Assembly: GCA_030146295.1 (NCBI GenBank)
Contig: JASLCD010000098.1
Location: 1-11,808, forward strand
Source of the DNA: Chryseobacterium sp.
GTDB taxonomy: Bacteria; Bacteroidota; Bacteroidia; Flavobacteriales; Weeksellaceae
Length of the DNA stretch: 11,808 nt
Direction of reading: 5' to 3'
The position numbers and the translations under genes were made by a program. The notes below the pieces were generated by a model. It was not told the DNA's origin. It searched no databases and saw only the letters and a list, made by a program, of their open reading frames with translations. Positions 5,311-11,808 of this stretch are shown one piece after another (the first letter of the stretch is position 1; every line of letters starts with the position of its first letter).

Positions 5311-7380
5311 ATGAAGCGAATATTATTTTCTATCACCTTTTTATCATCATACTGTTTTGCGCAGGAAACGGACAGTTTGAGTTTACAACAAACTAAAAAC
5401 ATGGATTCTGCAAGAGCTGCGAAGAAAGAAATCAAGACGAGTACTATAGAAGATGTAGTGGTAACGGGTACGATAAAACCGATGAGCAGATCAAAAAGCC
5501 CCGTGGCTGTAGAGATCTACAGTCAGAAATTTTTCCAGAAAAATCCGACACCGAGTATTTTTGAAGCTATTGCGATGGTGAATGGAGTAAAACCTCAGCT
5601 CAATTGTTCGGTGTGTAATACGGGAGACATCCACATCAATGGGCTGGAGGGACCTTACACCATGATTTTGATTGATGGAATGCCCATTGTAAGTTCACTT
5701 TCCACTGTATATGGATTGAGCGGAATACCCAACAGTCTGGTAGATAGAATAGAGGTGGTAAAAGGCCCTGCGTCATCTATTTATGGCTCTGAAGCAATGG
5801 GAGGGGTGATCAATATCATCACTAAAAATGCTTTGACTGCCCCTAAGCTAAGTGTGGATATGATGACGAGTACATGGAGTGAGAATAATCTTGATCTTTC
5901 TACCAAGTTTAATATAGGAAAGAATTCTGCTTCACTGCTCAGTTTAAATTATTTCAGTTTTCAGGAAAGGATAGACCAAAACAAAGATAACTTTACAGAT
6001 GCCACTTTACAGAGCAGAATTTCAGTTTTTAACAAGTGGAATTTTAAAAGAAAGGAAAACAGGCAGGCAAGTTTTGCGATGAGATATCTGTATGAGGACC
6101 GTTTTGGAGGAGAAATGCAATGGAACAAATCTTACCGTGGCAGTGATCAGGTATATGGAGAAAGTATTTATACCAACAGAGCAGAAGTTTTCGGATTGTA
6201 TGAATGGCCAATGAAGGAACATATTGTGACTCAGTTTTCTTACAATTATCATGACCAGAATTCATTTTATGGATCAAATCCTTTCAATGCCACCCAAAAA
6301 GTAGCTTTTCTGCAGACATATTGGTACAGAAGTTTCGGCAAGCATGATATCACGGCCGGTCTTACTTTTAAAAGAACTTTTTATGATGACAATACACCGG
6401 GAACACTCGCTTCAGACGGAGTCACCAATGCTCCGATGAAATCTCCGATCTGGGGAGTCTTTATCCAGGATCAGTGGGAAATCAACGATAAAAATACCCT
6501 GTTGCTGGGCTATAGATATGATTATGATAAAGTGCATCACTCTGTGCATTCTCCAAGATTTGCCTGGAAGTTTTCACCCAATCCCTATCATACGCTGCGT
6601 TTCAATTTCGGAACAGGATTCAGAGTGGTTAATTTATTTACAGAAGATCATGCGGCACTTACAGGTTCCCGTGAAGTGGTCGTGAAGTCTGATCTTAAGC
6701 CGGAAAGATCAGTAAACGGAAATCTGAATTATATCTGGAAAATCCCTGTGGGAAACCGAATGGTAAATCTTGACGCTTCAGCGTTTTATACTTATTTCAG
6801 TAATAAAATAGTAGGTGATTTTGACTCTGATCCTAATAAAATTATCTATGACAATCTTCACGGCTATGGAATTTCCAGAGGAGCTTCATTGAATGTGGAT
6901 TTTAGTTTTCAGTTTCCTTTGAGTGTCAATCTGGGAGTGACTTATCTCGATGTATACCAGAAGTTTGATAATGAAAATCAAAAAACACAGCAGCTTCATG
7001 CTCCAAAGTGGAGTGGGACTTATAACCTGACTTATAAGTTTCCAAGTAATCTGACTATAGATTTTACAGGACAGTTTTATGGACCAATGCGACTTCCTGT
7101 TCTGGTGAATGACTACCGCCCTGAATATTCACCATTCTATTCTTTGGCCAATATTCAGGTATCAAAGAGTTTCAAATCAGGATTTGAAGTGTACTGCGGA
7201 ATTAAAAACCTATTCAACTTTACACCTAAAGATCCTTTGATGAGACCTTTTGACCCATTTGATAAACATGTTGATGATCCCATTAATAATCCGAATCACT
7301 ATACTTTTGATACGGCGTACGGTTATGCTCCGATGCAGCGTATCAGAGGATTTCTGGGTGTAAAATATAACCTTAAATGA
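5311..7380 (+). CDS. TonB-dependent outer-membrane receptor
   Basis: The 689-residue protein is a TonB-gated outer-membrane importer of the ferric-siderophore/heme/vitamin type. It starts MKRILFSITFLSSYCFAQ, a signal peptide ending near residue 18. A TonB-box-like IEDVVVTG follows at 46-53, then a plug domain to about 175 (HINGLEGPYTMILIDG at 108-123, VKGPASSIYGSEAMGGVINI at 150-169), then a beta-barrel to the end. The ATG at 5311 is preferred over an in-frame TTG at 5281, which lies inside the promoter palindrome and would bury the signal peptide. The plug carries C99 and C102 as CSVC, just before the conserved NTGDIHINGLEGP stretch. No carboxypeptidase-like N-terminal domain and no SusD partner are present, so polysaccharide uptake is unlikely. 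The stop overlaps the thioredoxin-like gene by 4 nt. The ligand is unknown; a metal or metal chelate is the best guess. Confidence 0.93.
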   Translation: MKRILFSITFLSSYCFAQETDSLSLQQTKNMDSARAAKKEIKTSTIEDVVVTGTIKPMSRSKSPVAVEIYSQKFFQKNPTPSIFEAIAMVNGVKPQLNCSVCNTGDIHINGLEGPYTMILIDGMPIVSSLSTVYGLSGIPNSLVDRIEVVKGPASSIYGSEAMGGVINIITKNALTAPKLSVDMMTSTWSENNLDLSTKFNIGKNSASLLSLNYFSFQERIDQNKDNFTDATLQSRISVFNKWNFKRKENRQASFAMRYLYEDRFGGEMQWNKSYRGSDQVYGESIYTNRAEVFGLYEWPMKEHIVTQFSYNYHDQNSFYGSNPFNATQKVAFLQTYWYRSFGKHDITAGLTFKRTFYDDNTPGTLASDGVTNAPMKSPIWGVFIQDQWEINDKNTLLLGYRYDYDKVHHSVHSPRFAWKFSPNPYHTLRFNFGTGFRVVNLFTEDHAALTGSREVVVKSDLKPERSVNGNLNYIWKIPVGNRMVNLDASAFYTYFSNKIVGDFDSDPNKIIYDNLHGYGISRGASLNVDFSFQFPLSVNLGVTYLDVYQKFDNENQKTQQLHAPKWSGTYNLTYKFPSNLTIDFTGQFYGPMRLPVLVNDYRPEYSPFYSLANIQVSKSFKSGFEVYCGIKNLFNFTPKDPLMRPFDPFDKHVDDPINNPNHYTFDTAYGYAPMQRIRGFLGVKYNLK

Positions 7381-7838
7381 AAAAAATCACTTTATTTTTA
7401 ATGTTAGTGCCCTGTTTTTATCTGTCTCAGATGAAGACAGGCACTTTTTCTGAATGGGAGATACTGCAAAAAAAAGAATCCAGACCTGTGGTGATTCATC
7501 TTTATACAGACTGGTGTGCCGTGTGTAAAATTGAGTCTTACCGTTTGAGTAAAGATAAAGAGCTGGTGGGGATATTGAATGATCATTTCTACTTTATCAA
7601 TTTTGAAGCAGAGAAAACAAAAGAGAAAATCCGTTTTCAGAATCAGGAATTTGAATATCTGCAGAATGGAAATTCGGGAATTCATGAATTGGCGCTCGCC
7701 TTATCCAAGAATAAAAACCAGCCTGTTTATCCGTTATGGGTATTTCTGGATAAGCATCAGAAGCTGGTCTATTATCAGGAAGGTCAGATGACGCCTGAAA
7801 AAATGAAGGCGAAGTTGTTGGAGATCTCGGATTTATAG
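7377..7838 (+). CDS. Exported thioredoxin-like protein
   Basis: The 153-residue protein has a signal peptide (MKKITLFLMLVPCFYLSQ) and one thioredoxin-fold domain of the thioredoxin_7/DUF255-like sort. The active site is DWCAVCK with C47 and C50. The VYPLWVFLDK segment near 121 holds the usual proline after the central strand, though the common YPT is YPL here. It should act in the periplasm, reducing or forming disulfides or handling a metal through its CxxC. The ATG sits in an ATGA overlap with the receptor stop, so the two are probably co-transcribed and translationally coupled. This suggests that the receptor's own CxxC or its cargo is the partner. That link is inference. The protein has no membrane anchor beyond the signal peptide and no lipobox. 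Confidence 0.88.
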   Translation: MKKITLFLMLVPCFYLSQMKTGTFSEWEILQKKESRPVVIHLYTDWCAVCKIESYRLSKDKELVGILNDHFYFINFEAEKTKEKIRFQNQEFEYLQNGNSGIHELALALSKNKNQPVYPLWVFLDKHQKLVYYQEGQMTPEKMKAKLLEISDL

Positions 7839-7845
7839 ATCATTC

Positions 7846-7886
7846 CTTGCTGAAAATCTTTGATTTTCTTGCGTCTTTGCATTTTC
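7846..7886. repeat. Shrunken relative of the 9860-10038 inverted-repeat element
   Basis: CTTGCTGAAAATCT at 7846-7859 equals 9955-9968. TTCTTGCGTCTTTGC at 7866-7880 is the exact complement of 9860-9874, and the match continues with one mismatch to 7886. The two pieces abut here as a 7-bp hairpin (7852-7858 with 7862-7868), as if the middle of the element were deleted. It lies between the convergent thioredoxin-like and cupin genes and may also help terminate transcription, though no T-run follows. Confidence 0.6.
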
Positions 7887-7906
7887 CGAAAGAAATAAAT
7901 TATAAT

Positions 7907-8377
7907 TTAAATCTCAGCATCAATTAAAACAGCCAATTGAATGCAAGGTTCATCAGAGCGATTGCTCCAAGCATGATGGGTTCCTCTCTGAATGACGATA
8001 TCTCCCGGTTTGAGAAGGGTTTCGCCTTCTTCCATGATGAGGTAGAGCTCGCCAGAAAGAATGATGATATAATCCAGTGTCGGAGTCTGGTGCATCAGTG
8101 GATGAGGTTCATTCTTTTTCCATTCCACGCCTAAATTTTTATCAGGCGGAACTACCACATATCGGAAATAAGTACCGTTTTTAGGGGTCTGCGGAAACCC
8201 TGTATTGGGAATTCTGGTCTCAAAATCTAAGCTTGCCGGAGTTTTCTGAGTATTCCAAACATCTGAAATGATAAGACCCGGAAAATGTTCCACAGCATTT
8301 TCTACCTGCTGGTCTTCTACAATGATGGATTTCCCATTTTTTATTCCTGTTACGATTCGTCTTGGTATTGTGTTCAT
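7907..8377 (-). CDS. Small cupin-domain protein
   Basis: The 156-residue protein has one conserved beta-barrel cupin domain in its C-terminal half. The first motif region, HQTPTLDYIIILSG (about 95-109), keeps one histidine but lacks the usual HxH...E. The second, GDIVIQRGTHHAWSN (about 124-138), follows the G-x5-PxG-xx-H-xxx-N pattern with histidines but R in place of a proline-type residue. Metal binding may therefore be altered or absent. The N-terminal part (IPRRIVTGIKNGKSIIVED) is typical of a family of cytosolic cupins found near oxidoreductases in many bacteria. The gene starts 3 nt after the MDR oxidoreductase stop, so the two form one operon likely under the HxlR regulator. The biochemical role is unknown; a small-molecule isomerase, dioxygenase or ligand-binding protein are all possible. 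Confidence 0.85.
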   Translation of the reverse strand: MNTIPRRIVTGIKNGKSIIVEDQQVENAVEHFPGLIISDVWNTQKTPASLDFETRIPNTGFPQTPKNGTYFRYVVVPPDKNLGVEWKKNEPHPLMHQTPTLDYIIILSGELYLIMEEGETLLKPGDIVIQRGTHHAWSNRSDEPCIQLAVLIDAEI

Positions 8378-8380
8378 ACA

Positions 8381-9370
8381 TTAATGTTTCATGATGAGTT
8401 TATGGCCTTGAGCCTGATTATTTTTTAACATGGAGTGTGCCTGCAGAACAGTGGTCAGAGAAAGGCTTCCTATTACTTTATGCTGTGGTGGGAGTATCAT
8501 TTCATTTTCAATAAGTTTCTTTATTTCCAGTAAACTGTTTTTATAATAGTCATATTTTTTGATCATTCCATAGGTGTAATTGGAGATATTCATGATCAGA
8601 CTTCCTTTATTGAATAGCATTTCATGAGCTTCCTTAGTGACCAAAGCAGTGACATCTACATACATTCCGTTAATTTTTAAAACTTCTGCCGTTATTTCTG
8701 ACATATAATTGCCTACCAGATCAATCCCAAACTCGAAGGGCTGGTTATTATTAGCCTTTAAAATATTTCTGATAAGGCCTTCTTCTTTGTAATTGATGAT
8801 CTGGTGATCTTTTAGTCCCATGTTCAAAAGAATCTGCCTGTTTTCTTCACTACCAACGGTTGCTGTGATCTGCCGGATATTATGAGCCAGTAAGAGCTTT
8901 ATCAGAAACGACCCAACACCTCCGGTTGCTCCTGTTACCAGAATGGTATTTTCCGGATGTAATTTCAGACGGTTAAAGATCTGCAAAGAAGTAAGTCCTG
9001 CGGAAGGAATGGATGCCGCCTGTTCAAATGAAATATTTTTTGGTTTCAAAGAAACAATAGCTTCAGGAACGGCAATATATTCTGCATAAGTACCGTTGCT
9101 TCCCATAGAACCGCTGCCACAATACACTTCATCACCAATATTGAATGCTGTAACTTCGGAGCCTTTATCCACTACAATTCCGGATAATTCTCGTCCTAAT
9201 ATGGGGGAACTGATCAGTTTCCGTTCCAATTCATTTTCCAGCATCTGATAATCGATGGGATTGAAACCACTTGCTTTAATCTGGATTAATACTTCATTAT
9301 TTTTGGGTTGGGGCTGCTCGGCAATTCCTTCTTCCAGCTTTCCGTTTTTATTTAAAATAACTGCTTTCAT
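8381..9370 (-). CDS. Quinone-oxidoreductase-like MDR dehydrogenase
   Basis: The 329-residue protein is a zinc-independent member of the medium-chain dehydrogenase/reductase superfamily, in the NADPH:quinone reductase (Qor) group. It has the GroES-like N-terminal half (ASGFNPIDYQ at 33-42, PILGRELSGIV at 56-66), the Rossmann motif VTGATGGVGSF at 145-155 and the closing GHKLIMK. The position that in alcohol dehydrogenases holds a zinc-binding cysteine is proline here, fitting a reductase of quinones, enones or other electrophiles with NAD(P)H. The ATG at 9370 is chosen; an in-frame TTG at 9391 overlaps the predicted -7 box. It is first in an operon with the cupin gene and diverges from the HxlR regulator across a 92-bp gap, a usual layout for regulator and target. 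Confidence 0.9.
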   Translation of the reverse strand: MKAVILNKNGKLEEGIAEQPQPKNNEVLIQIKASGFNPIDYQMLENELERKLISSPILGRELSGIVVDKGSEVTAFNIGDEVYCGSGSMGSNGTYAEYIAVPEAIVSLKPKNISFEQAASIPSAGLTSLQIFNRLKLHPENTILVTGATGGVGSFLIKLLLAHNIRQITATVGSEENRQILLNMGLKDHQIINYKEEGLIRNILKANNNQPFEFGIDLVGNYMSEITAEVLKINGMYVDVTALVTKEAHEMLFNKGSLIMNISNYTYGMIKKYDYYKNSLLEIKKLIENEMILPPQHKVIGSLSLTTVLQAHSMLKNNQAQGHKLIMKH

Positions 9371-9388
9371 TATTGTTAATTTGATACA

Positions 9389-9396
9389 CAAATGTA
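9389..9396 (-). promoter_or_regulatory. -7 box of the MDR-cupin operon
   Basis: Minus-strand TACATTTG matches TAnnTTTG and lies about 20 bp upstream of the ATG at 9370. No clear -33 TTG is at the proper distance. Confidence 0.45.
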
Positions 9397-9410
9397 AAAA
9401 GGGAATAGTT

Positions 9411-9418
9411 TATATTTG
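9411..9418 (+). promoter_or_regulatory. -7 box of the HxlR-type regulator gene
   Basis: TATATTTG matches TAnnTTTG. The predicted start near 9425 falls inside the palindromic operator and leaves a leader of about 38 nt before the ATG at 9463. No good -33 element is visible. Confidence 0.5.
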
Positions 9419-9420
9419 CT

Positions 9421-9448
9421 ACTAGTTAACCAATGGTAACTAGTTACC
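9421..9448. promoter_or_regulatory. Palindromic operator between regulator and MDR gene
   Basis: ACTAGTTA (9421-9428) and TAACTAGT (9437-9444) form a perfect 8-bp inverted repeat with an 8-nt spacer. GGTAACTAGTTACC (9435-9448) is a 14-bp palindrome by itself, so the half-site ACTAGTTA(A)CC occurs twice. The array covers the predicted start of the regulator gene and abuts the -33 region of the divergent operon. It is a natural site for autoregulation and for control of the MDR-cupin operon by the winged-helix regulator. Confidence 0.65.
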
Positions 9449-9462
9449 TTCATGAAACTATT

Positions 9463-9840
9463 ATGGCAAAAATCATTGAAAACGGTATCGAAAGAGAAGC
9501 CAGCTGTACAGAAGAATTGTTCGCGATGCGGGACAGTCTGGATGTGTTGGGAGGAAAATGGAAACTGATGATTTTACGGTATCTGACGAACAGACCGGAT
9601 CAGATGATTCATTTTAAAAAGCTGGAACGCAGTATTGAAGGAATCTCAGCGAAAATGCTGAGCAAAGAATTAAAAGAGCTGGAAACCAATCTTCTGATCA
9701 CCAGAACCATTCAGGATACAAAACCAATTACAGTGACCTATGCAGTGACAGAATATGGAAAATCAGTATTTCCTGTAACAGAAACATTAGTCAATTGGGG
9801 AATAATCCATCGGGAAAAAATCAAAGAATCAATGGGATAA
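9463..9840 (+). CDS. HxlR/DUF24-family transcription regulator
   Basis: The 125-residue winged-helix protein belongs to the HxlR (DUF24) branch of MarR-like regulators. Signatures are GGKWKLMILRYL at 30-41, the recognition-helix segment ISAKMLSKELKELE at 61-74 and the wing ending VTYAVTEYG at 91-99. C15 lies at the start of helix 1, as in the quinone- and aldehyde-sensing members YodB, HypR and QorR, where this cysteine senses electrophiles or oxidants. The ATG at 9463 is preferred over the in-frame ATG at 9433, which lies inside the operator and only a few bases after the predicted transcription start; MAKIIENGIE is also the normal family start. The divergent quinone-reductase-like gene is the obvious target, making this probably a repressor of a detoxification operon. 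The inducer is inferred, not shown. Confidence 0.92.
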   Translation: MAKIIENGIEREASCTEELFAMRDSLDVLGGKWKLMILRYLTNRPDQMIHFKKLERSIEGISAKMLSKELKELETNLLITRTIQDTKPITVTYAVTEYGKSVFPVTETLVNWGIIHREKIKESMG

Positions 9841-9859
9841 TTATGAGATATTGGAAAAC

Positions 9860-10038
9860 GCAAAGACGCAAGAATTTTCCTTTAAATATGCTTTAAGGCG
9901 CAAGGATTTTATCTTTGATAAAATTTAATTCTGTTGAATTTTAGCTGAAACAAACTTGCTGAAAATCTCCCATTGAGCGAAGTCGAAATGTTCCTGCGCC
10001 TTAAAGCAGTATGTTATTAAATTTCTTTGCGCCTTTGC
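9860..10038. repeat. Inverted-repeat element, MITE/REP-like
   Basis: The ends are near-perfect inverted repeats: GCAAAGACGCAA at 9860-9871 and TTGCGCCTTTGC at 10027-10038 (11 of 12). Further in, TGCTTTAAGGCGCA at 9889-9902 is the exact complement of 9995-10008. The two arms, each about 45 bp, pair imperfectly, so the whole 179 bp could fold into a long cruciform. The centre holds another hairpin (ATTTTATC at 9906-9913 with 9917-9924) and GAGCGAAGTCGAAATG at 9975-9990, a type of word seen often between flavobacterial genes. There is no open frame. It fills most of the gene-free gap after the HxlR-type gene. It is probably a dispersed non-autonomous element; the copy number is not visible here. 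Confidence 0.7.
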
Positions 10039-10091
10039 AATTACTAATAAATATTATTTTATAAAGAAAAGATCAAATAACCTATGTTGAT

Positions 10092-10128
10092 AAAAAAATC
10101 CTCAGACCCGTGTAGAGTTGAGGATTTT
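10092..10128 (-). terminator. Terminator of the glycine betaine-type ABC importer operon
   Basis: On the minus strand, AAAATCCTCA (10128-10119) pairs over 10 bp with TGAGGATTTT (10104-10095), and T residues continue to 10092. It starts about 20 bp after the stop of the substrate-binding protein gene, marking that as the last gene of the transcript. Confidence 0.85.
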
Positions 10129-10148
10129 AAATACTACCAAATTGTTTA

Positions 10149-11003
10149 TTAATTTTTATCTAACCACGACTGTATCAGCTCAGCGTGATCTTCCACCCAT
10201 TCTTTGGCAGTGGCTTCTTTATTTTTACTCTGTTCCATTTTCATTAAGAGATCAGACATATTTTCATCATCAAAATGGAGTTTTGAAAAGAATTTAGCCA
10301 GCTCGGGCTGGTCTTTAGCAAAGCTTTTTCTGGAGTAGGTTTTAATCTGTTCCGCTTCCCCATATATCTTTTTGGGGTCGTCAAGAAATTTAAGTTTCAT
10401 TTTACCAAACATCCAGTGAGGCTGCCATCCGGTTACCACTATCCATTCTTTTCGTTGTATGGCATTCTGTAATTCGGTGATCATGGCAATGGTAGAGGAG
10501 TTGATCTGCTGATAATCCAGTTTATAATCAATAATTGCTTTATCCGTTCCGGTCGTTAATCCTGCTCCTTTCTCAATGCCTATAATTCTATGATTGAATT
10601 GATCTTTGTGCTGATTAAGTTCTTCAATGGAGTTGACAGGAACATATTCAGGAACAACCAATCCTATACGGCCGTTGTCATAATTGGTTCCGAGATGAGT
10701 TAATCCCGGAAATTTAGCCAGTTTTTTAGCGTGAGTGTAGGGAAGCCATACTCCCAAGAAAAGATCTGTATCTTCATTATTCATCGAAGCCAGAATCATA
10801 TCTGTGGAGGCTTTTTGAATAATAACGTGATATCCCTGCTCATCCAGAACAGCTTTTGCAACATGCGTCATGGCAACATCTTCTGCCCAGCCATCTACCA
10901 TTCCGATGGTAATATATTTGGAGTTTTTTATATTTTCACACGAATATAACGTAGCAAATACCCACATTAAAATCGGGAAAAATAAATAGTGTAATCGTTT
11001 CAT
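10149..11003 (-). CDS. Glycine betaine/choline-type ABC importer substrate-binding lipoprotein
   Basis: The 284-residue protein is an OpuAC/ProX-type binding protein for quaternary amines such as glycine betaine, proline betaine or choline. The N-terminus MKRLHYLFFPILMWVFATLYSC ends in a lipobox (LYSC), so C22 should be lipidated, tethering it on the periplasmic side of the membrane. Family motifs are ITIGMVDGWAED at 31-42, GVWLPYTH at 84-91, KGAGLTTG at 145-152 and TGWQPHWMFG at 191-200. W39, W86, W193 and W197 are the likely aromatic-cage residues that hold a trimethylammonium group by cation-pi contact. The start ATG lies 1 nt after the permease stop, so the genes are tightly coupled. The role is osmoprotection or choline-type uptake; which ligand is not certain. 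Confidence 0.92.
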   Translation of the reverse strand: MKRLHYLFFPILMWVFATLYSCENIKNSKYITIGMVDGWAEDVAMTHVAKAVLDEQGYHVIIQKASTDMILASMNNEDTDLFLGVWLPYTHAKKLAKFPGLTHLGTNYDNGRIGLVVPEYVPVNSIEELNQHKDQFNHRIIGIEKGAGLTTGTDKAIIDYKLDYQQINSSTIAMITELQNAIQRKEWIVVTGWQPHWMFGKMKLKFLDDPKKIYGEAEQIKTYSRKSFAKDQPELAKFFSKLHFDDENMSDLLMKMEQSKNKEATAKEWVEDHAELIQSWLDKN

Positions 11004-11004
11004 C

Positions 11005-11808
11005 TTATTGCTTTTTCTTTACAAATCCCTGGGTAATCCTGTCGAGGATAATGGCTAAAATCACAACGGATAAACCACTTTCAAATCCTAAACCGATATC
11101 CAGATTATTAATTCCTTCCAATACTTTCTCCCCTAAGCCACCTGCGGCGATCATACCTGCGATCACAACCATGGATAGGGATAATAATATGGTTTGATTG
11201 ATCCCTGTCAGAATTGTTTTCATTGCCAGAGGAAGTTCTACTTTAAACAGGATCTGACGGTTGGTTGCTCCAAAAGCCCTTGCTGCTTCCACAATATCTT
11301 TCGGAACGGCTTCAATTCCCAAAGTCGTTAACCGTACCGCCGGCGGCATGGCAAAAATGATTGTTGCAAAGGCTCCGGGCACTTTACCGATACTGAAAAA
11401 CAATACGGCAGGAATCAGGTAGACAAATGCGGGCATTGTCTGCATTAAATCCAGTAAAGGACGGATGATTTTTGCGGCTATTGTATTTTTTGCTGCCAAA
11501 ATTCCCAACGGAATGGATATGATAAGAGCGGTAAGGGTGGATACAAAAATCAATGCCAGGGTTTCCATGGTTTCTTTCCATAATCCCATTAAAAATATTA
11601 AACTCAGTCCTGCTGCGGTTACCACAGCGATAGCTTTTCCGGCTTTCCATAGCGCCAGTAAGGTAAAAAAGAGAATGATTACATAAAAAGGAGTGTTTGT
11701 TAAAACCCATTCAATCCCCATAATGGAAGCATTTCCTAAGTGTTTTATGACATCAAATACAGGTTTTCCATTTTCTGTGAGCCAATTGATTGCAGTTTCT
11801 ACATATTG
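11005..11808 (-). CDS. Glycine betaine/choline-type ABC importer permease, 5' end off window
   Basis: This is the inner-membrane permease (ProW/OpuAB type) of the same importer. The frame is open to the right edge, giving 267 residues. The part upstream of the internal ATG at 11721 (QYVETAINWLTENGKPVFDVI...) looks like the normal ProW N-terminal segment, so the true start lies beyond 11808 and the ATG at 11721 is internal. Several hydrophobic helices are visible. The transporter coupling loop EAARAFGATNRQILFKVELP, about 85 residues before the stop, is the EAA motif that docks on the ATPase. LLDLMQTMPAFVYLIPAVLFF is typical of the family. The next gene upstream, off the window, is expected to be the ATPase subunit (OpuAA/ProV). 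Confidence 0.93.
   Translation of the reverse strand, partial: QYVETAINWLTENGKPVFDVIKHLGNASIMGIEWVLTNTPFYVIILFFTLLALWKAGKAIAVVTAAGLSLIFLMGLWKETMETLALIFVSTLTALIISIPLGILAAKNTIAAKIIRPLLDLMQTMPAFVYLIPAVLFFSIGKVPGAFATIIFAMPPAVRLTTLGIEAVPKDIVEAARAFGATNRQILFKVELPLAMKTILTGINQTILLSLSMVVIAGMIAAGGLGEKVLEGINNLDIGLGFESGLSVVILAIILDRITQGFVKKKQ

Noticed and set aside
7852..7868. Simple intrinsic terminator between the thioredoxin-like and cupin genes
   Set aside because: The 7-bp hairpin is not followed by a T-run on either strand and is explained better as part of the repeat-element remnant.
9433..9462. Upstream ATG start for the HxlR-type regulator
   Set aside because: It lies inside the operator about 8 nt after the predicted start site; the ATG at 9463 gives the usual family N-terminus.
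9860..10038. CRISPR array or insertion sequence
   Set aside because: The repeats are inverted rather than regularly spaced direct repeats, and there is no transposase or coding frame.
11005..11721. Complete 238-residue permease starting at 11721
   Set aside because: The same frame stays open to 11808 and encodes the usual ProW N-terminal segment, so the gene is cut by the window edge, not short.

Overview
The window looks like chromosome from a member of the Bacteroidota, most likely a flavobacterium close to Chryseobacterium. The sequence is AT-rich. Promoters follow the Bacteroidota pattern (a TTG/TTTG element at -33 and TAnnTTTG at -7) and the genes lack Shine-Dalgarno sites. The homogentisate dioxygenase is of the short Bacteroidota type, and there is a small GG-leader peptide gene of a kind familiar from Chryseobacterium. 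The genus is an inference; nothing here proves it.

Left part (1-5187): all convincing genes are on the minus strand. In order of transcription they are homogentisate 1,2-dioxygenase (hmgA), a 503-residue acetyl-CoA hydrolase/succinate CoA-transferase, a 61-residue double-glycine-leader peptide with four cysteines, and a second, 424-residue CoA-transferase/hydrolase. Strong hairpin terminators separate the units. The hairpin after the 503-residue CoA-transferase and the one after the peptide gene are near-identical direct repeats, so the peptide gene sits as a cassette between two copies of one terminator. HmgA, with the usual following steps, yields fumarate and acetoacetate. CoA-transferases nearby could fit handling of the resulting acids, but the genes look separately transcribed.

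Middle (5188-7906): a TonB-dependent outer-membrane receptor on the plus strand, divergent from hmgA, overlaps by 4 nt a secreted thioredoxin-like protein. The receptor promoter lies inside a perfect palindrome with 10-bp arms, a likely metal- or redox-regulator operator. The receptor plug carries a CxxC, and so does the thioredoxin-like partner. This pair is the best candidate for an uncharacterised functional unit here.

Right-middle (7907-9840): a minus-strand operon of a quinone-oxidoreductase-like MDR enzyme and a small cupin protein. It diverges from an HxlR/DUF24-family regulator with a conserved-position N-terminal cysteine. A palindromic operator lies between them. This resembles quinone- or electrophile-sensing modules.

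Right end (9841-11808): a gene-free stretch holds a roughly 180-bp inverted-repeat element (MITE/REP-like), a shrunken relative of which lies at 7846-7886. It is followed by the substrate-binding lipoprotein and permease of a glycine betaine/choline-type ABC importer on the minus strand. The permease gene runs off the right edge, and the ATPase would be expected beyond it. No RNA genes, CRISPR arrays or complete insertion sequences were seen.
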